IMG/VR virus record: IMGVR_UViG_3300049846_002543
Location: 1-61,749 of that record
Source of the DNA: a virus
Direction: 5' to 3' (one strand)
Length of the DNA: 61,749 nt
Shown: in pieces, positions 8,832-17,096 of the stretch
Position numbering within the stretch: the stretch's first letter is position 1
How the letters are laid out: each line of letters begins with the position of its first letter
Program-made: the position numbers and the translations under genes
Notes under the pieces: generated by a model
The model's database searches: none
What the model saw: the letters and a program-made list of their open reading frames with translations, nothing else
What the model was told of the DNA's origin: nothing

Positions 8832-9319
8832 TTCCGCGAATCCTTCTTGAGCTTAGCTAATGCCAGCAAATTGTTCATCGTGTTGCTGCTCTGATACGGA
8901 TATTCGTCCGAAAAAGAAGGTGTATTAAGCATAGTTTGCTTAGGTACAGAAGTAAGTTGCTGCATCATCATTCGGTTTTTAGGGTTATTCTCATTCAGCG
9001 ACATCATGTACTCCGCCTGACTCATATCATCCGGAGATTCAGGCAGAGGGATATTGCGCTGGTTATAACCCGCAGGCCCCACAAGGGCCGTAGATTTTTT
9101 GATGTTTCCTTCGCCGTATTCGACGGGACCTACGGGAGGGCGACTGTAAATCCCGCGGTCATGCGCGAACTGAGACGACACACGATTCATGTCATCGAGT
9201 TGCGCCACACGGCGAACTCCCGGCATGGGCGGTTGATTTAACATGCCGAAAGTCGGCATCGCTAACCGAGGAGCAGCTTCAGGAGCTTTGCCTGAGTCAG
9301 AGCCGGGAACGATCGGCAT
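8828..9319 (-). CDS. Pro/Met-rich hypothetical protein, probable virion component
   Basis: 163 residues, rich in Pro, Met, Asn and Ser with little predicted helix except the last 20 residues (LLALAKLKKDSRK end). The segment PPMPGVRRVAQLDDM and the later IPLPESPDDMSQAEY resemble segments of the truncated protein at the right edge of the window, so the two may be paralogues. It is coupled to its neighbours by TAATG and ATGA overlaps. Low-complexity Pro/Met proteins of this type are common among phage particle proteins, but nothing here proves it. Confidence 0.6.
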   Translation of the reverse strand: MPIVPGSDSGKAPEAAPRLAMPTFGMLNQPPMPGVRRVAQLDDMNRVSSQFAHDRGIYSRPPVGPVEYGEGNIKKSTALVGPAGYNQRNIPLPESPDDMSQAEYMMSLNENNPKNRMMMQQLTSVPKQTMLNTPSFSDEYPYQSSNTMNNLLALAKLKKDSRK

Positions 9320-9543
9320 TACTTGTTATCTCCTCGGTTAGCGCTTCTGGATCGTACTCTTATGTTAGCGGAAGAATTATTGTGCGGGTTTCTGTCTTTG
9401 TGATCGACGTCTTTACCGTCTCCGTTGTGGACCCGACCAGTTTTTTCAAGATGACGTCGAGCCTTATTACGCGCCGCTCGCCGCTTTTTTTGTTCCTCAG
9501 TACCATGATATTCACGATATTCTTTATCGTAATCGCGGCTCAC
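9319..9543 (-). CDS. Small HNH-like basic protein
   Basis: 74 residues, very rich in Arg/Lys/Asp. The second half carries GDGKDVDHKDRNPHNNSS, then NIRVRSRSANRG. This matches the short HNH-type pattern (DH...N..NN..NLRV.S...NR) found in many phages, with one DH and one conserved Asn. It lacks Cys pairs. It may be a nicking HNH protein helping packaging or a degenerate DNA-binding relative. It overlaps the downstream gene by one base (TAATG). Confidence 0.65.
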   Translation of the reverse strand: MSRDYDKEYREYHGTEEQKKRRAARNKARRHLEKTGRVHNGDGKDVDHKDRNPHNNSSANIRVRSRSANRGDNK

Positions 9544-9556
9544 GGGGCATACTAAG

Positions 9557-9790
9557 CTAAGACCACTTTAACCGCTTCTTGAGGGTAGAAAACAACTCAG
9601 GGTAATTGTTATACAAATCGAGCAGCAACCCATCAGCCAAATCCTCGATAAACCGCTGATACAGCCCGGTGTACAGGCCATCTGTACACTTATAGAACTC
9701 ATACAGCCACTCAAGGAAGTCGGCTCGATCCTGTTCAGCATTCGCGTCCCAGTTAGCAAGCAGATCTTCGTACTTGTCGGACTTGGCCAC
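9557..9790 (-). CDS. Small acidic hypothetical protein
   Basis: 77 residues, mostly predicted helical with many Asp/Glu/Tyr/Trp. The C-terminus turns basic (KKRLKWS). No family is recognised. It stands 13 nt before the small HNH-like gene and 25 nt after the gene at 9816, consistent with one operon. Confidence 0.55.
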   Translation of the reverse strand: MAKSDKYEDLLANWDANAEQDRADFLEWLYEFYKCTDGLYTGLYQRFIEDLADGLLLDLYNNYPELFSTLKKRLKWS

Positions 9791-9815
9791 GCTGGTTAAA
9801 ACTCGGCCTTTCAGT

Positions 9816-10115
9816 TTACGCGGTCAGTACGCGTATTTCGATGCCTGTAACGGTCTGTGATTCGAGCTCAGCCAACAAATCTTTGCGGTCAAGAGCGCGG
9901 GCCAGCTCCAAGGTCACTTCCGTGTACGCCCCCGTTAAGAGATTCTCACGGTACGCCTGAGCCTTAGCCATTTCGCGAGTCTCCAGATCGCCCAAGATGT
10001 TATTTTCTTCCTCATCAAAAGAAAAAGTCTGCGACATCACGCGTTGATTAGCGCAGTCGGCGATGTTCAACCAATCAGAAGAGTTCACGAAAAAGTCGCC
10101 GCTATTTCGCGACAA
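9816..10115 (-). CDS. Hypothetical protein following the endolysin
   Basis: 99 residues. The first 14 nt overlap the end of the endolysin gene. Residues 30-80 form a long charged helix (DEEENNILGDLETREMAK) and the end is beta-like (TGIEIRVLTA). No family recognised; the context suggests either a lysis accessory protein or a tail protein. Confidence 0.55.
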   Translation of the reverse strand: MSRNSGDFFVNSSDWLNIADCANQRVMSQTFSFDEEENNILGDLETREMAKAQAYRENLLTGAYTEVTLELARALDRKDLLAELESQTVTGIEIRVLTA

Positions 10116-11334
10116 TAGCCCATCCAGAACCGTTTCCCTCGACCATCCAGCGGGGACTCAGATTCTTTTTCGAATACAGCCTGTACTTACCGTCGGTGCT
10201 GGGATAGCCACCATTAACAAGGTCCATTTCGCCGAAAGGATCGTGTACCCATAGCTTTGTGCCGTCCGCTGTTATACCGACCACGACGAGCCAATGCCCG
10301 CCGCCGGTGGGGCTGGACACCGAACCTTTATGAAGCACACCGATAGGGACAGGAATACCAAGCCTTAGTTGAGATTCGACTTTGGCCCAATCCCAGTTTT
10401 GGACAAACCTAGCATCGATACCGTAATGCTTTAAAGCTTGGAGCTGAGCAGAAGCTTCTGTAGTATCACCATACTTATAAACTTCGTTTATATATTCATC
10501 GTCGCTATCTATAGCGTCCGGATCCAAAGCTGCCAAGAGCATCGCGCAGCTACTACTAAAACACGTACGAAGAGGATCTTTTTTATTATCGCGCTGGCTG
10601 AAGTACGGAACTACGAGCTTAATCTCGCCGTCAAGTTTAGGAGGATTCTCCTGCACCTCAACGTCGTTTATGATCTTAAAGTGCTCGGGCCAAAACCACC
10701 ACTCAGCGTCCGGTCTGGCTTGTAGGAACACTCGTTGATGACGTTCGCCAGGGTATTGCCGAATTTCGGTCCACTCCCACGCGCTGCCCTTGGGAACGAA
10801 CAGTTTGTCCTCAGCTGCCAGCTCCGAACTTTGAATCGGACGACGTTTAAGCCAGGTATCTTCCTTGGCGTAGATCGAGCTGGCCAACTGAGGGTGCTTA
10901 GGCTTCAGCAAGAATAAAGCCTGCTCAGCTTTTCGGCGCCTTGTTAACCCTTCGACAACTTGAGTGCCGACTTTGTTCCAACGAAGAAACTCAGATGCGA
11001 CAACTAAGCGATCTGCATTGGCATTCAGAAGACGAAGAAGCGTGCTTGTCTTAAGGGCGTTTAACCCAACGTTGTAGCTAAACGAAACTAAAGCGTCGAA
11101 CTCGTTCTGGTTGATCGCAACCTTGACTAAGTTTGAGACGCCCAGTTCAAATGCGGCCACGTCGGCACGCAAGAGCGCCTCAGCCTCGGCCTTGGTGATT
11201 GTCATGCCGAGTTTGATATCCGGCCCAGTCGTACCGTACCCAATAGTCGGTACGCCGCCAATGTCCGAGTACGCCTTAAGGCGCAGACCTTCAAACTCCT
11301 TGATCAGGTCCAGACCGGTTTGTGAGAGCTTCAT
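10102..11334 (-). CDS. Endolysin: GH24 T4-type lysozyme fused to a C39-like cysteine peptidase domain
   Basis: A 410-residue modular protein. Residues 8-150 match GH24 lysozymes: LIKEFEGLRLKAYSD and TIGYGTT give the catalytic Glu15, Asp24 and Thr30, and SFSYNVG and RRRKAEQALF follow as usual. After a linker (about 150-240) comes a papain-like C39 peptidase-type domain: VVPYFSQRDN, a Cys in RTCFSSSCAM, His in GGGHWLVVVG and Asp in WVHDPFGE, i.e. a plausible Cys/His/Asp triad. The protein could cut both glycan and peptide bonds of the wall. No signal peptide is seen, so a holin or virion delivery is needed; a holin-like gene lies at 14258-14446. Confidence 0.88.
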   Translation of the reverse strand: MKLSQTGLDLIKEFEGLRLKAYSDIGGVPTIGYGTTGPDIKLGMTITKAEAEALLRADVAAFELGVSNLVKVAINQNEFDALVSFSYNVGLNALKTSTLLRLLNANADRLVVASEFLRWNKVGTQVVEGLTRRRKAEQALFLLKPKHPQLASSIYAKEDTWLKRRPIQSSELAAEDKLFVPKGSAWEWTEIRQYPGERHQRVFLQARPDAEWWFWPEHFKIINDVEVQENPPKLDGEIKLVVPYFSQRDNKKDPLRTCFSSSCAMLLAALDPDAIDSDDEYINEVYKYGDTTEASAQLQALKHYGIDARFVQNWDWAKVESQLRLGIPVPIGVLHKGSVSSPTGGGHWLVVVGITADGTKLWVHDPFGEMDLVNGGYPSTDGKYRLYSKKNLSPRWMVEGNGSGWAIVAK

Positions 11335-11340
11335 GCTCTA

Positions 11341-11739
11341 TCAGACCACGTAGGCTTGCAAGCGATATTCAGTTTCGCTGCGACCCTTGCGATACACATA
11401 CACGGTGGCAGTATCGCTGGAACTGACGCTGTATGCCACGCCGGCGCCGGACCTCCGGGTCGTTTTAGGTGCGTCGATTTCGCCGGCTAAAGTCCCATCG
11501 GCTTTATAGACCGCAATTCCGGACACACCGAAAGCTTCAGGGTCTAAATAAACCGTGGCTACGCCGGTAGCACCGTAGGTCAGCTCATACACGTCGGCCA
11601 GACCCAGACCGCCGTCAGCCGCAAAAGTGCGGTAGCTATCCACGGTGACGTTCGAACCGTCATCGGTGCGGAATTGACCGAAGCGGGTAATACCGGCGGG
11701 TGCTGCACCGAGTTCGCGATTAAACGTGGCTTCGGCCAT
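11341..11739 (-). CDS. Beta-rich hypothetical virion protein
   Basis: 132 residues, dominated by beta-type residues (Thr, Val, Tyr, Gly) with few helices and no transmembrane segment, compatible with a small particle or tail accessory protein. It lies 6 nt before the endolysin and 47 nt after the tail spike. A GATAGAATTA sequence upstream resembles the -10-like element before other tail genes. No family recognised. Confidence 0.55.
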   Translation of the reverse strand: MAEATFNRELGAAPAGITRFGQFRTDDGSNVTVDSYRTFAADGGLGLADVYELTYGATGVATVYLDPEAFGVSGIAVYKADGTLAGEIDAPKTTRRSGAGVAYSVSSSDTATVYVYRKGRSETEYRLQAYVV

Positions 11740-11786
11740 TTCTGACGGGTAATTCTATCTATATAAACTTTAGCAGCTAGAAAAAA

Positions 11787-13667
11787 CTACGTAGTGGAGT
11801 CGGTAATTAACCCGTAATTCGCAAGAGCGGTTAGCAGGTTAGTCAGCGCTACGTTGCCGCCCTTAGCCCCAGTAATCGTCGGCTTAAGAATTGCCGATGC
11901 TCCGTGGAAACCGAGAACACCAGAAGCGGCAATTAAACTCACACCGCCAAAACTATTACCCAAGACGACAGAGCCGTTTCCTTTGCTATTTAGGCGAAGA
12001 TTAATACTAGCGGACGAACCTTCTGAGAATACCGAAACATCGGCGCCGCTGTCAGACCGTAAAACAGGGTAATTTACAGCGCTAGATGCGGCCTGAAACA
12101 CAGTAGAAACAGAACCGCCGGCAGAAGCGGCAAGCACACCCGAGGCAGCACTATAAAGACCAGTTTGGCTGTCTCCTATGAAAGAGTAACTAGGAGTGAG
12201 ATTAGATCCGGCAAGAGCAAGATTAACAGGTTGCGAACCGGGGAATCCGTTAAAGATGTTACCGGTGCCGACCAAAATTTTATCCGCCGTCTTATTGCCT
12301 CCTATGTTATTAGCTGAGTAGTAGTTATTGTTTGAGGTTCCTTGCTCAAGAACACCATAATTTTGAGTCTTAGGCGTCTGCAAGTCAAAACAAGTATTAG
12401 AAATAACGTGAGTTGAACCTGTCGAATTTAGACGGATGCCGCTGCTATCAGCACTTCCGTTAGAACGATTGTTATTTACACATGTGTTATTTACAATCTG
12501 CAGCCACAGGCAAGACAGTGCATAAATACCAGAGCCGTTGTTAGCGGTACACTTGTTACCGCTAATTGTCAGGTTAGATACTGCGTCTAAGAAAATGCCG
12601 TCGAAGTCAGCAAGATCAATAACGTTGTTATTTATATTAGAGAATACACTAGAGTTAGCTACGCTAATTCCATATTGTCCGCACTCCCGTATGGTATTGC
12701 TCTCAACTGTGTTATAGGACGCACTATCTAAGCGAATACCGGAAATACTCTGACTAACACAAGTATTACCTACAACAGTGCAGAAGTTAGCACCGGCTTG
12801 CAGAAGAATACCGAGCTTACCGTTAGTGCAGGTATTACCTACAAAACTAACGTAATCAGCGTTATAAGCAAACAGACAGGCGTTGGTTCCTCCGAGATCT
12901 AATTGATTAACGGTGTTGCCGGTTACGGAAACAGAGTAGCTGTCGATATCAATTAAAATGCCGTAAATATCGTTGCTAAGCAGAACGTTGCCTGTGTAAG
13001 CAACATTCCGCTGTACCCCGCCGGCCACTCCGACTTCGTTGCCGATAAACGTACATCCGGTTACGGTGAGTCCGTCCACGCCGGGCAGGATGTTCGCCGG
13101 TTGAACCGGTCCGCTGCCAGCCATCAAGCCGACATAAGCATTGCTTACGAACTGACAGTTTTCAACGCGGACACTGTTTAGCGTCTTTCCAGCAACTGCC
13201 CCGACATACAGACCGTTGTAATAGCGGTAGCTGAGATCCGTTCCTGGAGGTGATACAGTTCCCTTGTTACCTTTAAAAGTCAGCCCGCGAATAAGATATC
13301 GCTCACCCGAAACCAACTCGGCAACGTTCTTATCGGTAACACCATCCGCAAGCTGAATAACAGCCGAGTCCGACACAAAACTCAACCGAGTTTTATTCTG
13401 TGAAGTTCCCGAAAGATAAATACCTGTAGTCAGATAGGTACCATCAGGAAAATATAAACAATCTCCGGCCGATAAGCTATCAATAGCAGTTTGTATGCTG
13501 GCAGTATCGTCGGTCACGCCGTCGCCCACGGCGCCAAAGTCTTTTACGCTAATAGTATCTTGAAGTTTGTCCTCCAGTTGGCGATTAACGGCGCCAGTTC
13601 CAGGAGCAAGGTAAATAATAGAGTCGGTATCAATACCAGGGACCGCCTTAAAATTGCGAGCGACCAT
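11787..13667 (-). CDS. Tail spike with pectate-lyase-like right-handed beta-helix
   Basis: 626 residues when started at ATG 13667 (MVARNFKAVPG); a longer frame to 13742 has no better start. After a docking-type head, residues about 40-75 contain KLQDTISVKDFGAVGDG and DDTASIQTAID, the classic entry to pectate-lyase-3/parallel beta-helix spikes. About 350 residues of Asn-rich coils follow (NNVI, GNTC, SNTI patterns), then a fibre-like C-terminus with FIGDSQTGLYS. The spike probably binds or cuts host surface polysaccharide. Its entry motif matches the second spike at 52559-53905. A TATAATTAA sequence lies 23 nt upstream. Confidence 0.85.
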   Translation of the reverse strand: MVARNFKAVPGIDTDSIIYLAPGTGAVNRQLEDKLQDTISVKDFGAVGDGVTDDTASIQTAIDSLSAGDCLYFPDGTYLTTGIYLSGTSQNKTRLSFVSDSAVIQLADGVTDKNVAELVSGERYLIRGLTFKGNKGTVSPPGTDLSYRYYNGLYVGAVAGKTLNSVRVENCQFVSNAYVGLMAGSGPVQPANILPGVDGLTVTGCTFIGNEVGVAGGVQRNVAYTGNVLLSNDIYGILIDIDSYSVSVTGNTVNQLDLGGTNACLFAYNADYVSFVGNTCTNGKLGILLQAGANFCTVVGNTCVSQSISGIRLDSASYNTVESNTIRECGQYGISVANSSVFSNINNNVIDLADFDGIFLDAVSNLTISGNKCTANNGSGIYALSCLWLQIVNNTCVNNNRSNGSADSSGIRLNSTGSTHVISNTCFDLQTPKTQNYGVLEQGTSNNNYYSANNIGGNKTADKILVGTGNIFNGFPGSQPVNLALAGSNLTPSYSFIGDSQTGLYSAASGVLAASAGGSVSTVFQAASSAVNYPVLRSDSGADVSVFSEGSSASINLRLNSKGNGSVVLGNSFGGVSLIAASGVLGFHGASAILKPTITGAKGGNVALTNLLTALANYGLITDSTT

Positions 13668-13686
13668 AACTAACTGCCGGCGTAGT

Positions 13687-13695
13687 TTAATTATA
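13687..13695 (-). promoter_or_regulatory. Candidate -10 promoter element (TATAATTAA) of tail spike 1
   Basis: Reading the minus strand, TATAATTAA stands with the end of TATAAT 23 nt before the ATG at 13667. The same string at the same distance precedes the second tail spike (53905). No clear -35 box is visible, so a phage-modified or late promoter is possible. Confidence 0.5.
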
Positions 13696-13747
13696 CCCGA
13701 GACATACGAAGGGCGTCTTAAACTTAAGTACACAACAAGCAAGAGAA

Positions 13748-14056
13748 ATGAAAAAATACGCTGTGTTTAACGCGTTAATTTATGAACTTCTAATAGGGCT
13801 AATTGAGGTATGGCCAAGGCTAAAACTAAACCCGTGGGTTCGTGCGGCACTAAATTGGTGCCGGCATGACTGGGTCGAGTGGCGCACGGAACAGACCCTG
13901 AAGGATGTGGACCGACAGGCGCAGGAAATTGTAAAAGAGTGGGAGGCGCAGGAAAAACCCAAGTACGAAATAATTGAGCACGAACCCGATGGGTCGAGAG
14001 CTCAGGACTTGTTGGGCGGCACCATGGAAATCAAATCGACCTGGCGTAGGGACTGA
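13748..14056 (+). CDS. Hypothetical protein with N-terminal hydrophobic segment
   Basis: 102 residues starting at ATG 13748, divergent from the tail spike. Residues 5-22 (VFNALIYELLIGLIEVW) are amphipathic/hydrophobic and could insert into membrane. The remainder is charged with several Trp and a Glu/Lys helix (QAQEIVKEWEAQEKPK). It begins a short plus-strand cassette leading to a holin-like gene, so a lysis-related role is possible but unproven. Confidence 0.6.
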   Translation: MKKYAVFNALIYELLIGLIEVWPRLKLNPWVRAALNWCRHDWVEWRTEQTLKDVDRQAQEIVKEWEAQEKPKYEIIEHEPDGSRAQDLLGGTMEIKSTWRRD

Positions 14057-14257
14057 CTAAGTCATCGGTATGCTGAATAGCGATAGAGCCTGAGCCTCTG
14101 ATTCGTCCTGATGCGACGTTTTACGCTCAGGCCATCACCCTATCCTCGCTCCTCCGGAGCTGCGGTACGCCAAAACACATAACTTCCATACCGCACTATC
14201 CGCACACCTACTTTTAACCTGCTGGACCTAAACTATAAATATCCCGCTAGGACTCCA
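14057..14257 (+). other. 201-nt noncoding stretch with tandem hairpins (candidate structured RNA)
   Basis: No open frame is seen. Three inverted repeats follow one another: GCCTGAGC (14088-14095) with GCTCAGGC (14125-14132); GCTCC/GGAGC near 14149-14161 with a 3-nt loop; and TGCGGTA (14161-14167) with TACCGCA (14189-14195). None ends in a T-run, so they are not ordinary terminators. They could form the leader of the holin-like gene or a separate RNA. Stability has not been calculated. Confidence 0.4.
14234..14241 (+). promoter_or_regulatory. TATAAATA element upstream of holin-like gene
   Basis: TATAAATA is the consensus late-promoter box of T4-type phages and lies 16 nt before the ATG at 14258. 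It is the only exact copy noticed by eye in an intergenic position, and this phage is not clearly T4-like, so it may simply be an AT-rich -10 region. Confidence 0.3.
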
Positions 14258-14446
14258 ATGTCCAACACCATCAACCTTCTCGTTAATCACTGGGCCGACA
14301 TCATTGCCGTTGGCGCTGCCGTGCACGGTTTAGCCCTAGTTATCGTCAACTTAACTCCCTCAGAAACCGATAACAAGATATACAACAGGGTGTACAAAGT
14401 GATCGAAGTTGCTGCTGGTCTGATAACTAAAATCGCTAAAAAGTAA
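14258..14446 (+). CDS. Holin-like small membrane protein
   Basis: 62 residues: a short polar N-terminus, one hydrophobic segment (about 12-33, DIIAVGAAVHGLALVIVNLT), a charged turn (SETDNKIYNRVYK) and a second amphipathic helix ending in Lys residues (AGLITKIAKK). The size and layout fit phage holins. The endolysin nearby lacks a signal peptide and would need such a pore. The neighbouring minus-strand gene 14458-14736 also has one membrane segment, so it may be a partner. Confidence 0.55.
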   Translation: MSNTINLLVNHWADIIAVGAAVHGLALVIVNLTPSETDNKIYNRVYKVIEVAAGLITKIAKK

Positions 14447-14457
14447 ACCAACTCGGG

Positions 14458-14736
14458 TCAGCTAGATTCTTCTATCTGGCTGACCTTTTGAACAAATCCC
14501 TCCCTTAAAGTGCGTAGCTCCGACATCACGAGGGCATCCAACTTATTTTCGAATCTACACAGCGATTGATCAACTTTATCAAACGCTGTATTCATATCGT
14601 CTTTGGTTGCGAAGTCCTCAGCTAATCGAATCTCCAGCCGATCCACGCGGTCATTAACATCCGAAAACCGCTTCCAAGTAAGGCCCGCGCCACTAAGCAC
14701 CGTGGAGACGACCAACGTTAACAACCATTCCGGCAT
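14458..14736 (-). CDS. Membrane-anchored coiled-coil protein (possible holin or spanin-like partner)
   Basis: 92 residues. The N-terminus MPEWLLTLVVSTVLSGAGL is one membrane helix; the rest is a coiled coil with regular heptads (VNDRVDRLEIRLAED, KVDQSLCRFENKLDAL). The layout is reversed relative to XhlA-type haemolysin accessory proteins, which have the coiled coil first. It converges on the holin-like gene with only 11 nt between stops. Confidence 0.55.
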   Translation of the reverse strand: MPEWLLTLVVSTVLSGAGLTWKRFSDVNDRVDRLEIRLAEDFATKDDMNTAFDKVDQSLCRFENKLDALVMSELRTLREGFVQKVSQIEESS

Positions 14737-14772
14737 CGGTCAAAATCATCTCCAACTCTATTTTATAAGTAT

Positions 14773-15168
14773 TTAGGCTGCCTCGTTTCCTGCGTGTGGC
14801 GGTAATAGCGGCACCGAACATAGCTCTTCGTATTGTTTAGCCGAGTCAGATTCGTCGTGATCGCGATTAACCCACTCTAAAATTTTTAACTCTCTTTCGT
14901 GTTCCCAAAACAGCTGTGTTCTATACCATTCACACCACTCAATATTAGATTTTTTAAGATTACAACAACCGCACGAAGGTATAAGATTAGCCCTTGTCGT
15001 TGTGCCTCCGCGCGATTTTGGTACTACATGATCCAAAGTTTGGGGGTCTTTTTTTCCGCAGTACGCACACTCGTGATCCCACGCGGCAAAAATATCTTTT
15101 CTAAATCGCTTACGCGCGGTAGATCTAGATAAACACTGTAGCTCAAAAATAAGATCAAGTTCCGTCAC
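14773..15168 (-). CDS. HNH endonuclease
   Basis: 131 residues with a complete classical HNH site: CAYCGKK, then LDHVVPKSRGG (the first His), then ANLIPSCGCCNLKKS with the Asn and the second Cys pair. Two CxxC pairs would bind structural zinc. This is the free-standing McrA-like form found in phages as a homing or packaging-associated nickase. It stands between the membrane coiled-coil gene and the fibre cluster, far from the terminase, which favours a homing-type element over a packaging accessory. Confidence 0.85.
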   Translation of the reverse strand: MTELDLIFELQCLSRSTARKRFRKDIFAAWDHECAYCGKKDPQTLDHVVPKSRGGTTTRANLIPSCGCCNLKKSNIEWCEWYRTQLFWEHERELKILEWVNRDHDESDSAKQYEELCSVPLLPPHAGNEAA

Positions 15169-15215
15169 AAAGTATGTGAGGTTGATCTTATTATAGAGGA
15201 TAAAAATAAAGCAGT

Positions 15216-15236
15216 GTTAATTAAAAATTAATTAAC
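15216..15236 (-). terminator. AT-rich hairpin ending the fibre cluster
   Basis: GTTAATTAA (15216-15224) and TTAATTAAC (15228-15236) form a 9-bp stem with a 3-nt loop, overlapping the TAA of the gene ending at 15228. In the minus direction it is followed by CACTGCTTTATTTTTATCC, a moderate T-run. Confidence 0.5.
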
Positions 15237-15740
15237 AAGGAGAATTGGAGGTTGAATCTCAACTTCAAGTTCAGACGTGCTAATGGCTCGCCCCACACGA
15301 ACGGAGGCGCCGTACTGGTTAAGGCCAGAAGCGAGAATTACACCAGACCCCGTAGCATACAATGTAATCTGACCTTTATATTTAGACAAGAAGTAATCCT
15401 GGCCAGGTATTAATTGAGACCCTGCGGTAATGTTGTCACCGTCAACAACGACGACTCCATCTAAATTGACCTGGACTTCAGTGCCGGCCGTAGCAGAGGT
15501 GGCTGCAACACCAATAGGGTAATAGAAATTCGAATCGACGCCGCTCAGGGCTGTGGCTTTTACAGCAACTCCAGCGCCGCTAGCGTAAACAACATCGCCC
15601 TGTATGAGATTCTCGCCCGCAAATAAGACGTAAGGTGAAGTGTAATTAGATGTAATTCCGCCGCCGTTAATTAACCAGACTTCACTACCGCTCGAATCGA
15701 AGCTGGTGTATGACCTGTTAAAAATGTTCCGGTCGGTCAC
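15228..15740 (-). CDS. Beta-rich virion surface protein
   Basis: 170 residues starting with GTG. Gly/Val/Ala/Ser-rich beta structure with the pattern GDVVYASGAG...PIGVAATSATAGTE, resembling small phage decoration or fibre-tip beta-barrels. The protein at 17635-18111 shows a similar pattern (GDVV-like strand, then 'xIGxxxxxAxAG' and short strands). Context among fibre genes supports a tail or capsid surface role. Confidence 0.6.
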   Translation of the reverse strand: MTDRNIFNRSYTSFDSSGSEVWLINGGGITSNYTSPYVLFAGENLIQGDVVYASGAGVAVKATALSGVDSNFYYPIGVAATSATAGTEVQVNLDGVVVVDGDNITAGSQLIPGQDYFLSKYKGQITLYATGSGVILASGLNQYGASVRVGRAISTSELEVEIQPPILLVN

Positions 15741-15769
15741 GCTGTTAAAAATCTAGTAATTCCAGTTTA

Positions 15770-16450
15770 TCAAGGAAAAGTGTTCAAATCGGAGCGTTTC
15801 CAGGTATTAGTGGCGACGCAGACATACAAGTAATTAGAGTCCCATGCTATCTGACCTGGAGTACCGGTGTCACTCGATGAACTGGGAGTCTTAGAAGTTT
15901 GAATCTGGAAGTTATTGCCTTCCACGCGGACAAAATCAGGTGTGACCGCCAGTTTTCCTACACCGCTAACCGCGACTCCGACGAAATACTGACCGGAACC
16001 ATAAATACCTCCGACGCCAAAGCGAATACCTGGCGCTGCAGACGTGCCGCCGCTGGCAACGATAGTTCCTCGCATCGTCCCGCCGGCCAAGGGCAACGAA
16101 GCCGTGCCTACACCCAAGGCCGCGTTGCCGGATGCAAGGGCGGTGGCCCCCAGAGCAAGAGCGGCGTTACCCGAACTAAGCGCTACGGCGGCAAAGGCGA
16201 TACCTGCGTTGCCTGACGCCTGAGCGCGACCGTCAATGCCTAACTTATTGTCGGCGGAAAAATATAAACCGCTCGGATTTAGGACTAAAGCTACGTCTAA
16301 TCTAGGATTACTACCAAAAGTACCTCCCCCGACTAAACCGCTACCCGCGACGATCTGCTGGCTCTGATATAGCGCACCGTCGATATTATCGCCTAGGGGA
16401 AGCTCTGAAGAAACTCCACTAAGATAAACAAGAGGCCGACGAGTAGCCAT
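15770..16450 (-). CDS. Short tail fibre
   Basis: 226 residues. The start, RRPLVYLSG..SELPLGDN, parallels the long fibre at 5035-7719, implying the same attachment site on the particle. A central YadA-stalk-like section repeats SGNAALALGATALASGNAALG. The C-terminus IAWDSNYLYVCVATNTWKR is a common tip element of aquatic phage fibres. A TAGAATTAC element lies 23 nt before the ATG, the same spacing as the promoters of both spikes. Confidence 0.75.
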   Translation of the reverse strand: MATRRPLVYLSGVSSELPLGDNIDGALYQSQQIVAGSGLVGGGTFGSNPRLDVALVLNPSGLYFSADNKLGIDGRAQASGNAGIAFAAVALSSGNAALALGATALASGNAALGVGTASLPLAGGTMRGTIVASGGTSAAPGIRFGVGGIYGSGQYFVGVAVSGVGKLAVTPDFVRVEGNNFQIQTSKTPSSSSDTGTPGQIAWDSNYLYVCVATNTWKRSDLNTFP

Positions 16451-16469
16451 TTACGACCTAATACCTAAT

Positions 16470-16478
16470 GTAATTCTA
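16470..16478 (-). promoter_or_regulatory. Candidate -10 element (TAGAATTAC) of the short fibre gene
   Basis: On the minus strand, TAGAATTAC ends its TAGAAT hexamer 23 nt before ATG 16450, matching the TATAATTAA elements before the two spike genes. The rest of the 125-nt gap (16451-16575) is AT-rich with no reading frame. Confidence 0.4.
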
Positions 16479-16575
16479 TCAAACAAAATTTAGCTAATTA
16501 CGCAAACGGACGGCGAACCAAAAAACAAACTATACTAAGTAATTAAAAATATAACAACGCAAGTAACGAGAACAA

Positions 16576-17091
16576 TCAGCCCCTACTAAGCACTAAAAGA
16601 CCATTATTGTGCTCGAACTGCTTTAAAACCTGCCAGTGTGGATTAGAGCTCAAAAATTGATTTATAGCCGGCAAAAGTTGAGAAGCGTAGGAAACAGTAT
16701 CGTGAAAAACTAAATACTTAGAGGGTTTATTACCGTGCAAAGCGAGTTCTAGACTAAGACACTCATAAGTGTGATCAGTGTCAATAAAAAGCATATCTAT
16801 ACCGTCGTCTAAAGTAACATCAAAAGAAGAACCTCGAATTAGTTGGCAATTTACTCCGTCTTCTTCTCCGTCTTTAAAGATCCGAAGCGCTTCTGGCGAA
16901 AGTTCGATGTCGTAACTTTTTAAGCTGTCGGGCCGGGCAGCAATAAGAGCCGTGCTACTAAGCGCATAACGAACTCCCAGCTCAACCACGGAGTGACAGC
17001 GCCCGGCGAGAGAATACAGAGCGACAAGGTGCTCATTAATATCAGAGGGAGTTTCAACGGCATCCAAAAAGTTGGTTACTGTTTTTGACAT
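16576..17091 (-). CDS. Class I SAM-dependent methyltransferase-like protein
   Basis: 171 residues. Rossmann-type motifs: VVELGVRYALSST (SAM-binding loop), KSYDIELS (acidic end of strand 2), GIDMLFIDTDHTYE and YLVFHDTV. The arrangement is that of the Methyltransf_24/CmcI-like group, often found beside glycosyltransferases and acting on sugars. A second member lies at 56334-56948 and an FkbM enzyme at 53989-54708. A role in modifying surface or virion glycans is inferred. It stands alone between two fibre transcription units and follows a terminator. Confidence 0.75.
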   Translation of the reverse strand: MSKTVTNFLDAVETPSDINEHLVALYSLAGRCHSVVELGVRYALSSTALIAARPDSLKSYDIELSPEALRIFKDGEEDGVNCQLIRGSSFDVTLDDGIDMLFIDTDHTYECLSLELALHGNKPSKYLVFHDTVSYASQLLPAINQFLSSNPHWQVLKQFEHNNGLLVLSRG

Positions 17092-17096
17092 ACCCG

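Noticed and set aside
14506-14520. CCTTAAAGTGCGTA shared with 20738-20751
   Set aside because: A 14-bp match is expected several times by chance in a sequence of this length; the first copy is inside a coding region.
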